A program made the translations under genes and the position numbers. Below, in pieces: positions 40,217 to 47,059 of a DNA stretch of 49,308 nt (the stretch's first letter is position 1; each line of letters begins with the position of its first letter). Source of the DNA: an uncultured Kiritimatiellota bacterium (GTDB taxonomy: Bacteria > Verrucomicrobiota > Kiritimatiellia > RFP12 > DVOR01); the NCBI GenBank assembly GCA_944389565.1, contig CALXMV010000002.1:1-49308 (forward strand), read 5' to 3'. The notes below the pieces were generated by a model that ran no database searches, was not told where the DNA came from, and saw only the letters and a list, made by a program, of their open reading frames with translations.

Positions 40217-42274
40217 ATGGAACAAGGCGATTCACGGCTGCCCGTCCCGCGCGAGCGTGACGAGCAGCTGGGCGGGGTGACGCGGGCGAAGGCGGAGGCG
40301 TGGGCGCGCGCGCACGGCGCGCGGGTGGGCGACGGCATGAAGGTGCTGGGGGCGGCGTTGGCGCGCGAGACGGCGCGTCGGCGCGAGGATCCCTTCGCCC
40401 ACGGTTACGAGCCGCCGATCTGGTTCGTGGCCAGCGCATTGCTGGCGGGGAGCCCCGTGTCGGCGGCGATGGGGGCGCGGGTGCGGGAGCGGACGGGGCT
40501 GGATTGGGCGACGTTCGCGGAACGGATGCGCGCGGCCTGCGGTTTCGAGGGGCCGGTGCGCGAGATCCTCATCATGGGCGCGAACCGCTCGGGCAAGACG
40601 GACTGGGCGAGCAAGCGCCTGGTGCGGCGGCTTTGCTCGGGGCGGGGCGAGCAGCTGGTGGTGGGGGCGCAGACGCGCGAGACGAGCCGTTCGACGCAGC
40701 AGGACCGCGTGTGGCACTACCTGCCGCGCGAGCTGCGCGCGCGCAACGGCGAGCGCGGGAACGTCTTCTACCTCAACCACAAGGACCAGACGGGTTTCAC
40801 CTTCAACAAGGTGACGCTGGACGACCACGGGAACCTGCGCTTCGTGACCTACGAGCAGGACGTGAACGCCATCATGGAGGGCCCGGCCTTCGACGAGGGG
40901 TGGCTGGACGAGGAGTTCGGCAAGCGGTGGCTGGACGCGCTGCGCTTCCGCCTCTCGAGCAAGCGCGGGACGCTGATCGCGACCTTCACGCCGGTGAGCG
41001 GTTACACGCCCGTGGTGGCGGATTTCCTGGAGGGGATGACGGTGACGCGACGGACGACGGCCTACCTGCTGCCGCGCGACGGCGGCCCGCCCCTGCCGCA
41101 CGCCCAGCTGGGGCTCAGCGAGGCGGAGTGGGAGGCGGTGCGCGCGGGCGAGCCAGGGGCCGCGCCCGAGAGCCGCCCGGAGGATTGCTTCGCGTGGCTG
41201 GAGGACGCCGGGCCCTTCGGCGAGCCGGAGAACGTCGCGCCCGGGCGGGTCTTCGAGCAGGTGCCGCGGGTGGCGCGCAAGCGCGACGGGTCGGCCGCCA
41301 TCCTCTGGTTCCTGGGGCGGGACAACCCGTACGGCGCGCCGGGGCGGGTGATCGAGGTGGCGGCGGGGAACGTGCGCGCGGAGGAGGCGATCCGCCGGCG
41401 CGTCTACGGCCTGGCCACGCAGACGCGAGGGGGGCGCTTCCGCTTCGACAAGGCCCGCCACGTGGTGCCGGCGGCGGCGGTGCCGGGATTGCTGGCGCGC
41501 ACGATGGTGACCGACCCGGCGCCGGAGCGCAACTGGTTCAGCCTCTGGATGGGTGTGGACGCGCGGGGCGACGTGTGGGTCTACCGCGAGTGGCCGGGGT
41601 CTTACGAGGTGCCCGGCCAGGGGGTGCCCGGCGACTGGGCGGTGGTGAGCGACCGGCGCGGGGGCGTGAACGACGGCGACCGCGGCCCGGCGCAGGAGAA
41701 GTTCGGCTTCGGGCTGGAGAAGTACAAGGCCGAGTGGGCGCGCCTGGAGGGCTGGGCCGACGCGCAGGCCTGGGCCGGGGCCAGGTGCCCGGCGGGCTTC
41801 CCGCCGAGCGAGGAGATCCGCGCGTGGGACGCGGCGCACGGCGCGCGCGAGCCGCTGCGCCGGCGCGTGCTCGACAGCCGCGCCGGCAGCCAGAGCAAGA
41901 TCGGCTTCGGCGAGGACCGCACGCTGCTGGAATTGTGCCAGGAGCTGTGCCCGGATTTCGTGCCGGCGAGCGGGCGGCGCATCGGCGCGGGCGAGGAGCT
42001 GATCAACGCGTTGCTCGACCCGGCGCCCGGCGGCCGGCGCCTCTTCGTGAGCGACGCGTGCAGGAACACGGTCTTCGCGCTTTCGCGCCTGACGGGCGCG
42101 GACGGGCAGAAGGGGGCGTGCAAGGAGCCGATCGACTGCCTGCGCTACGGGCTGGAGAGCGGCCTCTTGGACGACCGGCCCGACCCGGCGCTGGACGCGC
42201 CGACCTGCGGCCCGGGCGCGGCGCTTCCCCGTCCTCGCCCGGCGGCGCTGGAGATGGACTGGGGGGATGACTGA
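40217..42274 (+). CDS. Terminase large subunit
   Basis: A 685-residue DNA-packaging motor. The ATPase half has Walker A MGANRSGKTDWASK (about K127), an acidic Walker B region (GPAFDEGWLDEEF) and coupling motif TLIATFTPVSGYTP. The nuclease half has MGVDARGDVWVYREWPG and DSRAGSQSKIGFGE, with acidic residues suited to metal binding. AAAGGAG lies 6 bases before ATG 40217; longer in-frame starts read through the inverted repeat and are unlikely. No small terminase subunit is adjacent. Confidence 0.9.
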   Translation: MEQGDSRLPVPRERDEQLGGVTRAKAEAWARAHGARVGDGMKVLGAALARETARRREDPFAHGYEPPIWFVASALLAGSPVSAAMGARVRERTGLDWATFAERMRAACGFEGPVREILIMGANRSGKTDWASKRLVRRLCSGRGEQLVVGAQTRETSRSTQQDRVWHYLPRELRARNGERGNVFYLNHKDQTGFTFNKVTLDDHGNLRFVTYEQDVNAIMEGPAFDEGWLDEEFGKRWLDALRFRLSSKRGTLIATFTPVSGYTPVVADFLEGMTVTRRTTAYLLPRDGGPPLPHAQLGLSEAEWEAVRAGEPGAAPESRPEDCFAWLEDAGPFGEPENVAPGRVFEQVPRVARKRDGSAAILWFLGRDNPYGAPGRVIEVAAGNVRAEEAIRRRVYGLATQTRGGRFRFDKARHVVPAAAVPGLLARTMVTDPAPERNWFSLWMGVDARGDVWVYREWPGSYEVPGQGVPGDWAVVSDRRGGVNDGDRGPAQEKFGFGLEKYKAEWARLEGWADAQAWAGARCPAGFPPSEEIRAWDAAHGAREPLRRRVLDSRAGSQSKIGFGEDRTLLELCQELCPDFVPASGRRIGAGEELINALLDPAPGGRRLFVSDACRNTVFALSRLTGADGQKGACKEPIDCLRYGLESGLLDDRPDPALDAPTCGPGAALPRPRPAALEMDWGDD

Positions 42275-42322
42275 ACAAGCGAACAGAAAGAAGGACGACC
42301 GGCAAGCGGGCGACAGACCGCC

Positions 42323-42356
42323 CGCCGCCCTGGAATGGACTGGGGCGACGACTGGC
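42323..42356 (+). pseudogene. Remnant duplicate of the terL 3' end
   Basis: GCCGCCCTGGAATGGACTGG and following bases closely match the terL end (42240-42274, GCGCTGGAGATGGACTGG) with a one-base deletion. It looks like the scar of an allele swapped or duplicated when the downstream cassette was inserted. Confidence 0.55.
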
Positions 42357-42372
42357 GCGCAGGCAGGCAGCG

Positions 42373-42822
42373 CTAGGCTTCCCGGGGCGTTTTGAGCGTG
42401 GAGGCGATTTGGATCAGTTTCAAGGCCATCAAGCGCCACGCTTCCGGAGTTGTGTCCGGGAACCCGAGCAGGTTGGCATGGTCGGGATTGAGGCGGCTGG
42501 GGCTCCGCTCAACGTAAAGGCAGTTGCCGGTCAAGGCGGGAAGGTCGTTCGTCGGCAAATCGACCCATCCCAAAAGTTTCTTCGGCGGCGTCAGCCCTTG
42601 GGCGAACCGCTCGCCGTGCCGGACGACCGCTTCGTCAAACGGATCGTCATGAAGCGTGACGGAGCATTCCAGGCGATTCCCGGCACACGGGTTGGGGAGC
42701 GGCTTGAAGACGGCCGGCTTGACACGCCCGTTTTTGTCGACGTGCCCGGAAAAGGCGACAAAACGCGCCGACCAGACTGGTAGGCGTTCGCGCGTGAGCG
42801 CGCTTCGGACGATCTCAGCCAT
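42373..42822 (-). CDS. Cassette protein 3 (149 aa, unknown family)
   Basis: Last gene of the opposite-strand cassette. Begins MAEIVRSALTRERLPVWSAR, with a central WVDLPTNDLPAL and the tail SPSRLNPDHANLLGFPDTTP...ALKLIQIASTL. I recall the NPxHA...GFP ending from small proteins found beside TIGR04255 genes, but cannot verify that. It overlaps cassette protein 2 by 8 bases. No domain of known function; no clear terminator follows. Confidence 0.7.
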   Translation of the reverse strand: MAEIVRSALTRERLPVWSARFVAFSGHVDKNGRVKPAVFKPLPNPCAGNRLECSVTLHDDPFDEAVVRHGERFAQGLTPPKKLLGWVDLPTNDLPALTGNCLYVERSPSRLNPDHANLLGFPDTTPEAWRLMALKLIQIASTLKTPREA

Positions 42823-43351
42823 TGGGCAGCACCTTGTTGATGAGCGTGCGCAGGATGGCAGGGAAGGTATCCTCCTCGACCCCGGAGAAGTGCCCGGTGG
42901 CCGTCTCGTCGCCGAGGAGCGCCGCGTAATTGTAGGTGCCGTCCGGGCAACAACCCACCGAGCAGACGCGGGAGGGCGTCGCGTACCAATCCAACCCGAT
43001 TGCCCCGTCGGGCTCCGGCGAGATGGAAGGTTCCGGCAAATCCTGCGGGATCGCGCGCACAAGCCGCTTCGCGCAATCGAGCGCGACGGGCGAGATGGGC
43101 ACTGCGCCGTAACAATCCCAATTCGGCTCGGAACAATCCGCGGCGAGCGCGTCAAGCGCGGCGCATAGATTCTCGTGTCCCCAAAAGAGCGATGACGCGC
43201 AAAGCGCCTGTTGCGCGTTCTGGACGGCGAGCGCACTTTGGTTGGACAACGTGTCCTGCGTGGCGCTCACGACGAATGCCGAAGCCGCGAGCTGCCCGAA
43301 CGCGGGCAGGATCGAGAGCGGTCGCTGAAGAATGGGGTAGGCCTGGCTCAT
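42815..43351 (-). CDS. Cassette protein 2 (178 aa, WDCYGA-type)
   Basis: Begins MSQAYPILQRPLSILPAFGQ. The conserved-looking core is ALAADCSEPNWDCYGAVPISPVALDCAKRLVRAIPQDLPEPSISPEPDGAIGLDWY, then YNYAALLGDETATGHF. This NWDxYGA...PEPDGxIxLxWY pattern is familiar from hypothetical proteins in accessory regions, with no assigned activity. Soluble. It overlaps its neighbours on both sides (4 and 8 bases), so the three genes are a single translationally coupled unit. Confidence 0.75.
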   Translation of the reverse strand: MSQAYPILQRPLSILPAFGQLAASAFVVSATQDTLSNQSALAVQNAQQALCASSLFWGHENLCAALDALAADCSEPNWDCYGAVPISPVALDCAKRLVRAIPQDLPEPSISPEPDGAIGLDWYATPSRVCSVGCCPDGTYNYAALLGDETATGHFSGVEEDTFPAILRTLINKVLPNG

Positions 43352-44100
43352 TTCATCGCGCTCCATGCTTCTTTCGACAGCGCGGCCCGGAAGAGTTTGT
43401 TCTTGACGCCACGCAAGGCCCGCATTTCCTGAATGGCAGCGTCCGCCGGGAGCGGAACCGTCACGCGCGACGAGACCTCGATATCGACAATGACGAATGG
43501 GTCCGCATCGACTTTGGCCGCCGGCAGGAACGATTTCGTCACGGTGGCACGCACCTTGCCCGCGCAACGCTCGCCCGGGAACGCGAACGCCTCTTGGCTG
43601 ATGAAACGCTCGGTCCGCAACCCCTTCCCGTCCTGCGCGCGCACGCCGCGCAACAGCGACGCCCAGGACTGGCCGGGCAAAACGGAAATCTTGTTGATGT
43701 TCCGCAAGGAGACCTCGGCGACCGCGGGCGCCGAGGTCTCGAACCCCGCCCAGCCGAGATAAAGCGGCAACACGCCCGAGACCTCGTCCTCCAAAGCCTC
43801 GAACCCGGGATAGGGCGACTGGAGCAGGTGGAAAGCCAGCCCTTCCAGAGTCATCCGGACTAACGCGCACAATGCGCCCAAAGCGTCCTCGCGCGCATAT
43901 TGGAAGCCGGCCGGGGCGCCTGTGTCGGGCAGGCCTCCAGCCGGGGCTTCGCCTGGGGCCGGCGCCCGATAAATCGGCAACGGTTCGGCATATCCGGGAA
44001 GCGCAAGCGGCTCGGCGCACGGGATGGGTTTCGCCAGGCGAAACGAGGCGATCGCCTCCACGACAGGCGGGTGGCTCAATTTTCCGGGCATCGCGCGCAT
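43348..44100 (-). CDS. TIGR04255-family protein, first gene of the opposite-strand cassette
   Basis: A 250-residue protein. SHPPVVEAIASFRLAKP near the start matches the PPxxEAxxxxR opening of TIGR04255 proteins. A middle VSLRNINKISVLPG and the C-terminal LRGVKNKLFRAALSKEAWSAM match the family ending (N..F...L......). The family is sporadically distributed and uncharacterised. AAGGA 7 bases before ATG 44100 sets the start; the upstream GTG 44136 would lie at or before the predicted transcription start. A near-consensus promoter drives it opposite to the phage genes, typical of a lysogen-expressed cargo gene. Confidence 0.8.
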   Translation of the reverse strand: MRAMPGKLSHPPVVEAIASFRLAKPIPCAEPLALPGYAEPLPIYRAPAPGEAPAGGLPDTGAPAGFQYAREDALGALCALVRMTLEGLAFHLLQSPYPGFEALEDEVSGVLPLYLGWAGFETSAPAVAEVSLRNINKISVLPGQSWASLLRGVRAQDGKGLRTERFISQEAFAFPGERCAGKVRATVTKSFLPAAKVDADPFVIVDIEVSSRVTVPLPADAAIQEMRALRGVKNKLFRAALSKEAWSAMK

Positions 44101-44141
44101 AATCACATCCTTGCTCAATCCATGATGAATAAACACGGACG

Positions 44142-44169
44142 ATTATATAAATAGCCCCGCGCTTGTCAA
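44142..44169 (-). promoter_or_regulatory. Near-consensus promoter of the TIGR04255 cassette
   Basis: Minus strand: TTGACA (44169-44164), a 16-base spacer and TATAAT (44147-44142), both perfect hexamers. This is the strongest promoter seen in the window, and no operator is evident. Confidence 0.88.
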
Positions 44170-44521
44170 GCCAACCGCACGGTGCACCCGACCCCCAGCC
44201 ATCCCCGCGCGGCGATTGGCCAGTCGCCCGCTTGGCGGGCGATAGTGGGCCTATAAGGCCCATTTGGCCTATCCGACCTTCCCCATCTCCCCCACGCGGT
44301 GGCCGGTTTGTCGCGCGGCTTGCCGCGCGCCCTTCTCACTTCTCGCTTCTCACTGTTCGCCTATCTTTTCCCGGACATCCCGATTTCTTGCGCGCCGCCC
44401 GCGCAAAAACACCTTGATTTTTGAGATAACAGAGGCACGGGCACGGGAGGACTGCCGCCCGCGGACCCGGACGGGGCGAGCGCGCCCTGAATAGGCAGGC
44501 CATCCGGACACGGAGCGAGAC
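44170..44521. other. Repeat-filled intergenic region before the capsid genes
   Basis: No gene is seen. It holds a copy of the GTGGGCCTATAAGGCCCATTT segment (44206-44270), an inverted copy of the second heptamer family (44333-44362) and short GC hairpins (CGCGCGGCTTGCCGCGCG). A late promoter for the capsid operon may lie near 44,400-44,440, where TTGATTTTTGAGATAAC is the least GC-rich part. Confidence 0.6.
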
Positions 44522-45334
44522 ATGGAAGACGAAGACGAGGACATCATCGAGGAGACCGACCCCGGCGCCGAGGGCGACGGGGAGGAGGAGACCGCGGGGG
44601 GCGAGCCCGAGGGCGCGCCCGACCACGACGCCGCGGAGGACGGCGGGCCCGACGGCGGGCCCGAGGACGGGGACGACGCGGAGGAGACGGGCGAGGGTGA
44701 CCTGCCCCAGGGCGTGCGCAAACGCCTGGCCAAGGTCACCGCCAAGCGCCGCGCCGCCGAGGCCAGGGCCAAGGCGCTCGAGGGCGAGGTGGCGCGTCTG
44801 CGCGACCGCGCCGAGGACCCCGGGCTCTACCGGGCGCTCGCCGAGCGCCACGGCATCCTGCCCGACCTCATCGGCGAGCGCGAGGCCAAGGGCCTGCACG
44901 ACCTCGACGAGGCCGCACGCTCGGCCGAGGCCCTGCGCGACCTGCTCGACGACCTGGAGGACTCCGGCGAGAGCGAGACCGAGCTCGGCGGCAAGACGGT
45001 GACGCGCGCCCAGCTGCGCAAATCCCTGCGCGAGCAGGAGCGCCGCGCGGCCGACCTGCGCGAACGCTTCGGCGACGCGGGCAAGCGCCTGCGCGCGCGC
45101 ACCCTGGCGCTGATCAAGCTCGGCCTGGCGGCCGAGCAGGCCCAGGGCGCGGCCAAGGCACGCACGGCCCCGGCCGCCAAGGAAACCAAGCCCCGCGGCG
45201 ACGCGGGCCGCCCGGCGCGGGTGCGCCGCGGCGACGTGAACGGCCTGGGCGAACGCCGCGACGAGCGCGGCGAGGACCCAGGCCAGAGACTCGACCGCCT
45301 CATCCTCGCGGGGATCCGTTCCCGGCGCGGGTGA
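44522..45334 (+). CDS. Capsid scaffold-like protein
   Basis: A 270-residue protein directly before the major capsid gene. The first 60 residues are extremely acidic (MEDEDEDIIEETDPGAEGDG...), the middle is coiled coil (about 65-190, RKRLAKVTAKRRAAEARAKALEGEVARL), and the end is basic. Acidic-coil-basic organisation next to the capsid gene is the classic look of a scaffolding protein. GGAGCGAG precedes the ATG. No sequence family is recognised. Confidence 0.7.
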   Translation: MEDEDEDIIEETDPGAEGDGEEETAGGEPEGAPDHDAAEDGGPDGGPEDGDDAEETGEGDLPQGVRKRLAKVTAKRRAAEARAKALEGEVARLRDRAEDPGLYRALAERHGILPDLIGEREAKGLHDLDEAARSAEALRDLLDDLEDSGESETELGGKTVTRAQLRKSLREQERRAADLRERFGDAGKRLRARTLALIKLGLAAEQAQGAAKARTAPAAKETKPRGDAGRPARVRRGDVNGLGERRDERGEDPGQRLDRLILAGIRSRRG

Positions 45335-45358
45335 GGCACCAACCGACGGAGGCCGACG

Positions 45359-46372
45359 ATGGCCAGCGACATCTTTTACTTCTCCGAGCGCCTGGGCAAG
45401 GAGGACGACTACACCGAGACCCTCATCCGGCACAAGCCCGAGGAGCTCGTGATCATGAACCACCTGAAGCACACCTACCCCGGCATGGGGGCGGTGCGCG
45501 CCTGGGAGCGCAACAACGAGCTCGAGGGCAAGCAGGCGAAGAACTACGTGGCCGTGGCCGAGGGCGTCGACAAGACCGACGGCTACGGCCACCAGGCCAA
45601 CGTGATCGTCAAGTCCATGCTCGAGAACGCGCGCTCCACCGGCTACCAGATCAGCCGCGAGGCGATCGTCCTCTCCGGCGGGCGCCTGCGCGAGAACGAG
45701 CTGGCCAACCTGATCCGGCGCGACGCGAGCGACTTCGCCCGCTCCATCGAGCACATCGTCGGCTCGCGGCAGGAGGCCGTGACGCAGAGCACCACCGCCA
45801 CGGTGACCAAGACGCGCGGCCTGATGTGCTGGCTGCAGAGCGCCGCGCATTCCGTGCAGGACGTGCCCGAGGCCTTCCGCCCCGTGGCCGAGCTCACCAT
45901 CGCCAAGGCCGGGGAGCTGACCGAGGAGGCCTTCAAGGCCAAGCTGCTCGAGGCCCGCCAGCGCGCCGGGCGCGCGCTGCGCCTCACCGGCTTCGTCGGC
46001 CTCAACGCCAAGCTCGCCTTCAGCGACTTCCTCGGCCGGGTGACCACCGTCACCGACGCGAAGAACCCCGCCAGGGAGCTCAGCCAGATCGTCGACTTCC
46101 TGCGCTACGACGTGGGCGACGTGAAGCTCATCGCCTGCGACGGCATCGACTGCGACACCTCCACCCTCGAGCCCGGCACGCTCTCGGGCCACTCCGGCGC
46201 GTTCGTCGAGCTCGAGCACTTCCAGCTGGAGTTCGCCCAGCCCGTCACCCACGAGGACCAGACCGGCAAGCTCGACAACGGCGGCGGCCCGCGCGGCTTC
46301 CACCGCGCGATGTTCCGCCTCAACAGCACGGGCCTGCTGGGCTCCTTCCGCATGGTCAAGGCTTCCGCGTGA
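45359..46372 (+). CDS. Major capsid protein (SU10/DUF5309-like)
   Basis: A 337-residue protein. The start MASDIFYFSERLGKEDDYTETLIRHKPEEL, the central ISREAIVLSGGRLRENELANLIRRDASDFARSIEHIVGS with RGLMCWLQS, and a C-terminal VELEHFQLEFAQPVTHEDQTGKLDNGGG fit the HK97-fold SU10-type capsid family. Length is as expected. It follows the scaffold-like gene by 24 bases. A heptamer array begins 18 bases after the stop. Confidence 0.8.
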   Translation: MASDIFYFSERLGKEDDYTETLIRHKPEELVIMNHLKHTYPGMGAVRAWERNNELEGKQAKNYVAVAEGVDKTDGYGHQANVIVKSMLENARSTGYQISREAIVLSGGRLRENELANLIRRDASDFARSIEHIVGSRQEAVTQSTTATVTKTRGLMCWLQSAAHSVQDVPEAFRPVAELTIAKAGELTEEAFKAKLLEARQRAGRALRLTGFVGLNAKLAFSDFLGRVTTVTDAKNPARELSQIVDFLRYDVGDVKLIACDGIDCDTSTLEPGTLSGHSGAFVELEHFQLEFAQPVTHEDQTGKLDNGGGPRGFHRAMFRLNSTGLLGSFRMVKASA

Positions 46373-46389
46373 GCGGAAGCCTTGACCCG

Positions 46390-46417
46390 AGAATCGTGAA
46401 TCGTGAATCGTGAATCG
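46390..46417 (+). repeat. TGAATCG heptamer array after the capsid gene (4 units)
   Basis: AGAATCG and three TGAATCG units, followed by GCCCGCGCGC hairpin DNA. Confidence 0.9.
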
Positions 46418-46551
46418 CCCGCGCGCCTGGCGCGCGACAGGCGAAGGAAAGGGAAACCGTGAAACCCACCTGCCCAAATCGATACGCGCCTCATCCGTCG
46501 CCCCATAGGGGCGCGCGAGCGTGGGGGCGTGGGGCGCAGCCCCGCCCACCG

Positions 46552-46572
46552 CGATTCACGATTCACGATTCA
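46552..46572 (-). repeat. TGAATCG heptamer array at the end of the four-helix gene (3 units)
   Basis: Three CGATTCA units (TGAATCG on the minus strand). The adjoining CGTGAATCGTGA gives the gene its RES ending and stop codon. Confidence 0.9.
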
Positions 46573-46940
46573 CGGGGCGCGCGGCGCCCGCCGCGCAACT
46601 TCTCCGCGAGCCGATGGAGCATCCGGCCGACCCGGTCGGTGAGATTGAGCGCGTCGCGGGTTTGCTCGCGCGTGAGCAGACCGACACGCTCGGCAATCAG
46701 CAGTTGCGTCTGGGCCTCCGTCGCGGAACCCGCCGCCATCAGCAAGAACCGGCGGAAGTCCGCGTCGGAGTTGCGCGCGTATCCCTCGGCGATGTTGGAG
46801 GGCACGGAGATGGCTGCGCGGCGGAGCTGGTCGCCCAGCGCGAAACGCTCCTCCGGCGGAAAACGTTTGGCCAGCGCGTAAACCTCCGCCACCAGGTCCA
46901 TCGCGCGTTGCCACACTTCCAAGTCACGGTAACTGTCCAT
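46563..46940 (-). CDS. Four-helix-bundle protein (S23/Avd-like)
   Basis: A 125-residue protein with the family signature: SYRDLEVWQRAMDLVAEVYAL at the start, FPPEERFALGDQLRRAAISVPSNIAEGYAR in the middle, and LLIAERVGLLTREQ. These are 23S rRNA intervening-sequence/four-helix-bundle proteins, related to Avd of diversity-generating retroelements, though no reverse transcriptase is seen here. It is transcribed against the capsid genes and is bracketed by TGAATCG arrays on both sides; its last residues RES come from the array. It is likely a mobile cassette inserted between capsid and portal genes. Confidence 0.88.
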   Translation of the reverse strand: MDSYRDLEVWQRAMDLVAEVYALAKRFPPEERFALGDQLRRAAISVPSNIAEGYARNSDADFRRFLLMAAGSATEAQTQLLIAERVGLLTREQTRDALNLTDRVGRMLHRLAEKLRGGRRAPRES

Positions 46941-47012
46941 ATGCGGAATCCTTCCTTGCCCACAGTCTACCATGTCGGGCGCGCCTCGCGCCAGTCGCCC
47001 CGCAGGGGCGCG

Positions 47013-47040
47013 CGATTCACGATTCACGATTCACGATTCA
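47013..47040 (-). repeat. TGAATCG heptamer array upstream of the four-helix gene (4 units)
   Basis: Four CGATTCA units just before the portal gene, in the same orientation as the array at 46,552. Confidence 0.9.
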
Positions 47041-47059
47041 CGATGTCGGAGAACCGCCC

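Noticed and set aside
46563..46940. Diversity-generating retroelement (Avd-like protein present)
   Set aside because: No reverse transcriptase and no template/variable repeat pair is seen in the window, so the four-helix protein alone is not evidence of a DGR.
46390..47040. CRISPR-like array from the repeated TGAATCG units
   Set aside because: Units are 7 bases and directly abutting, with no spacers and no cas genes.
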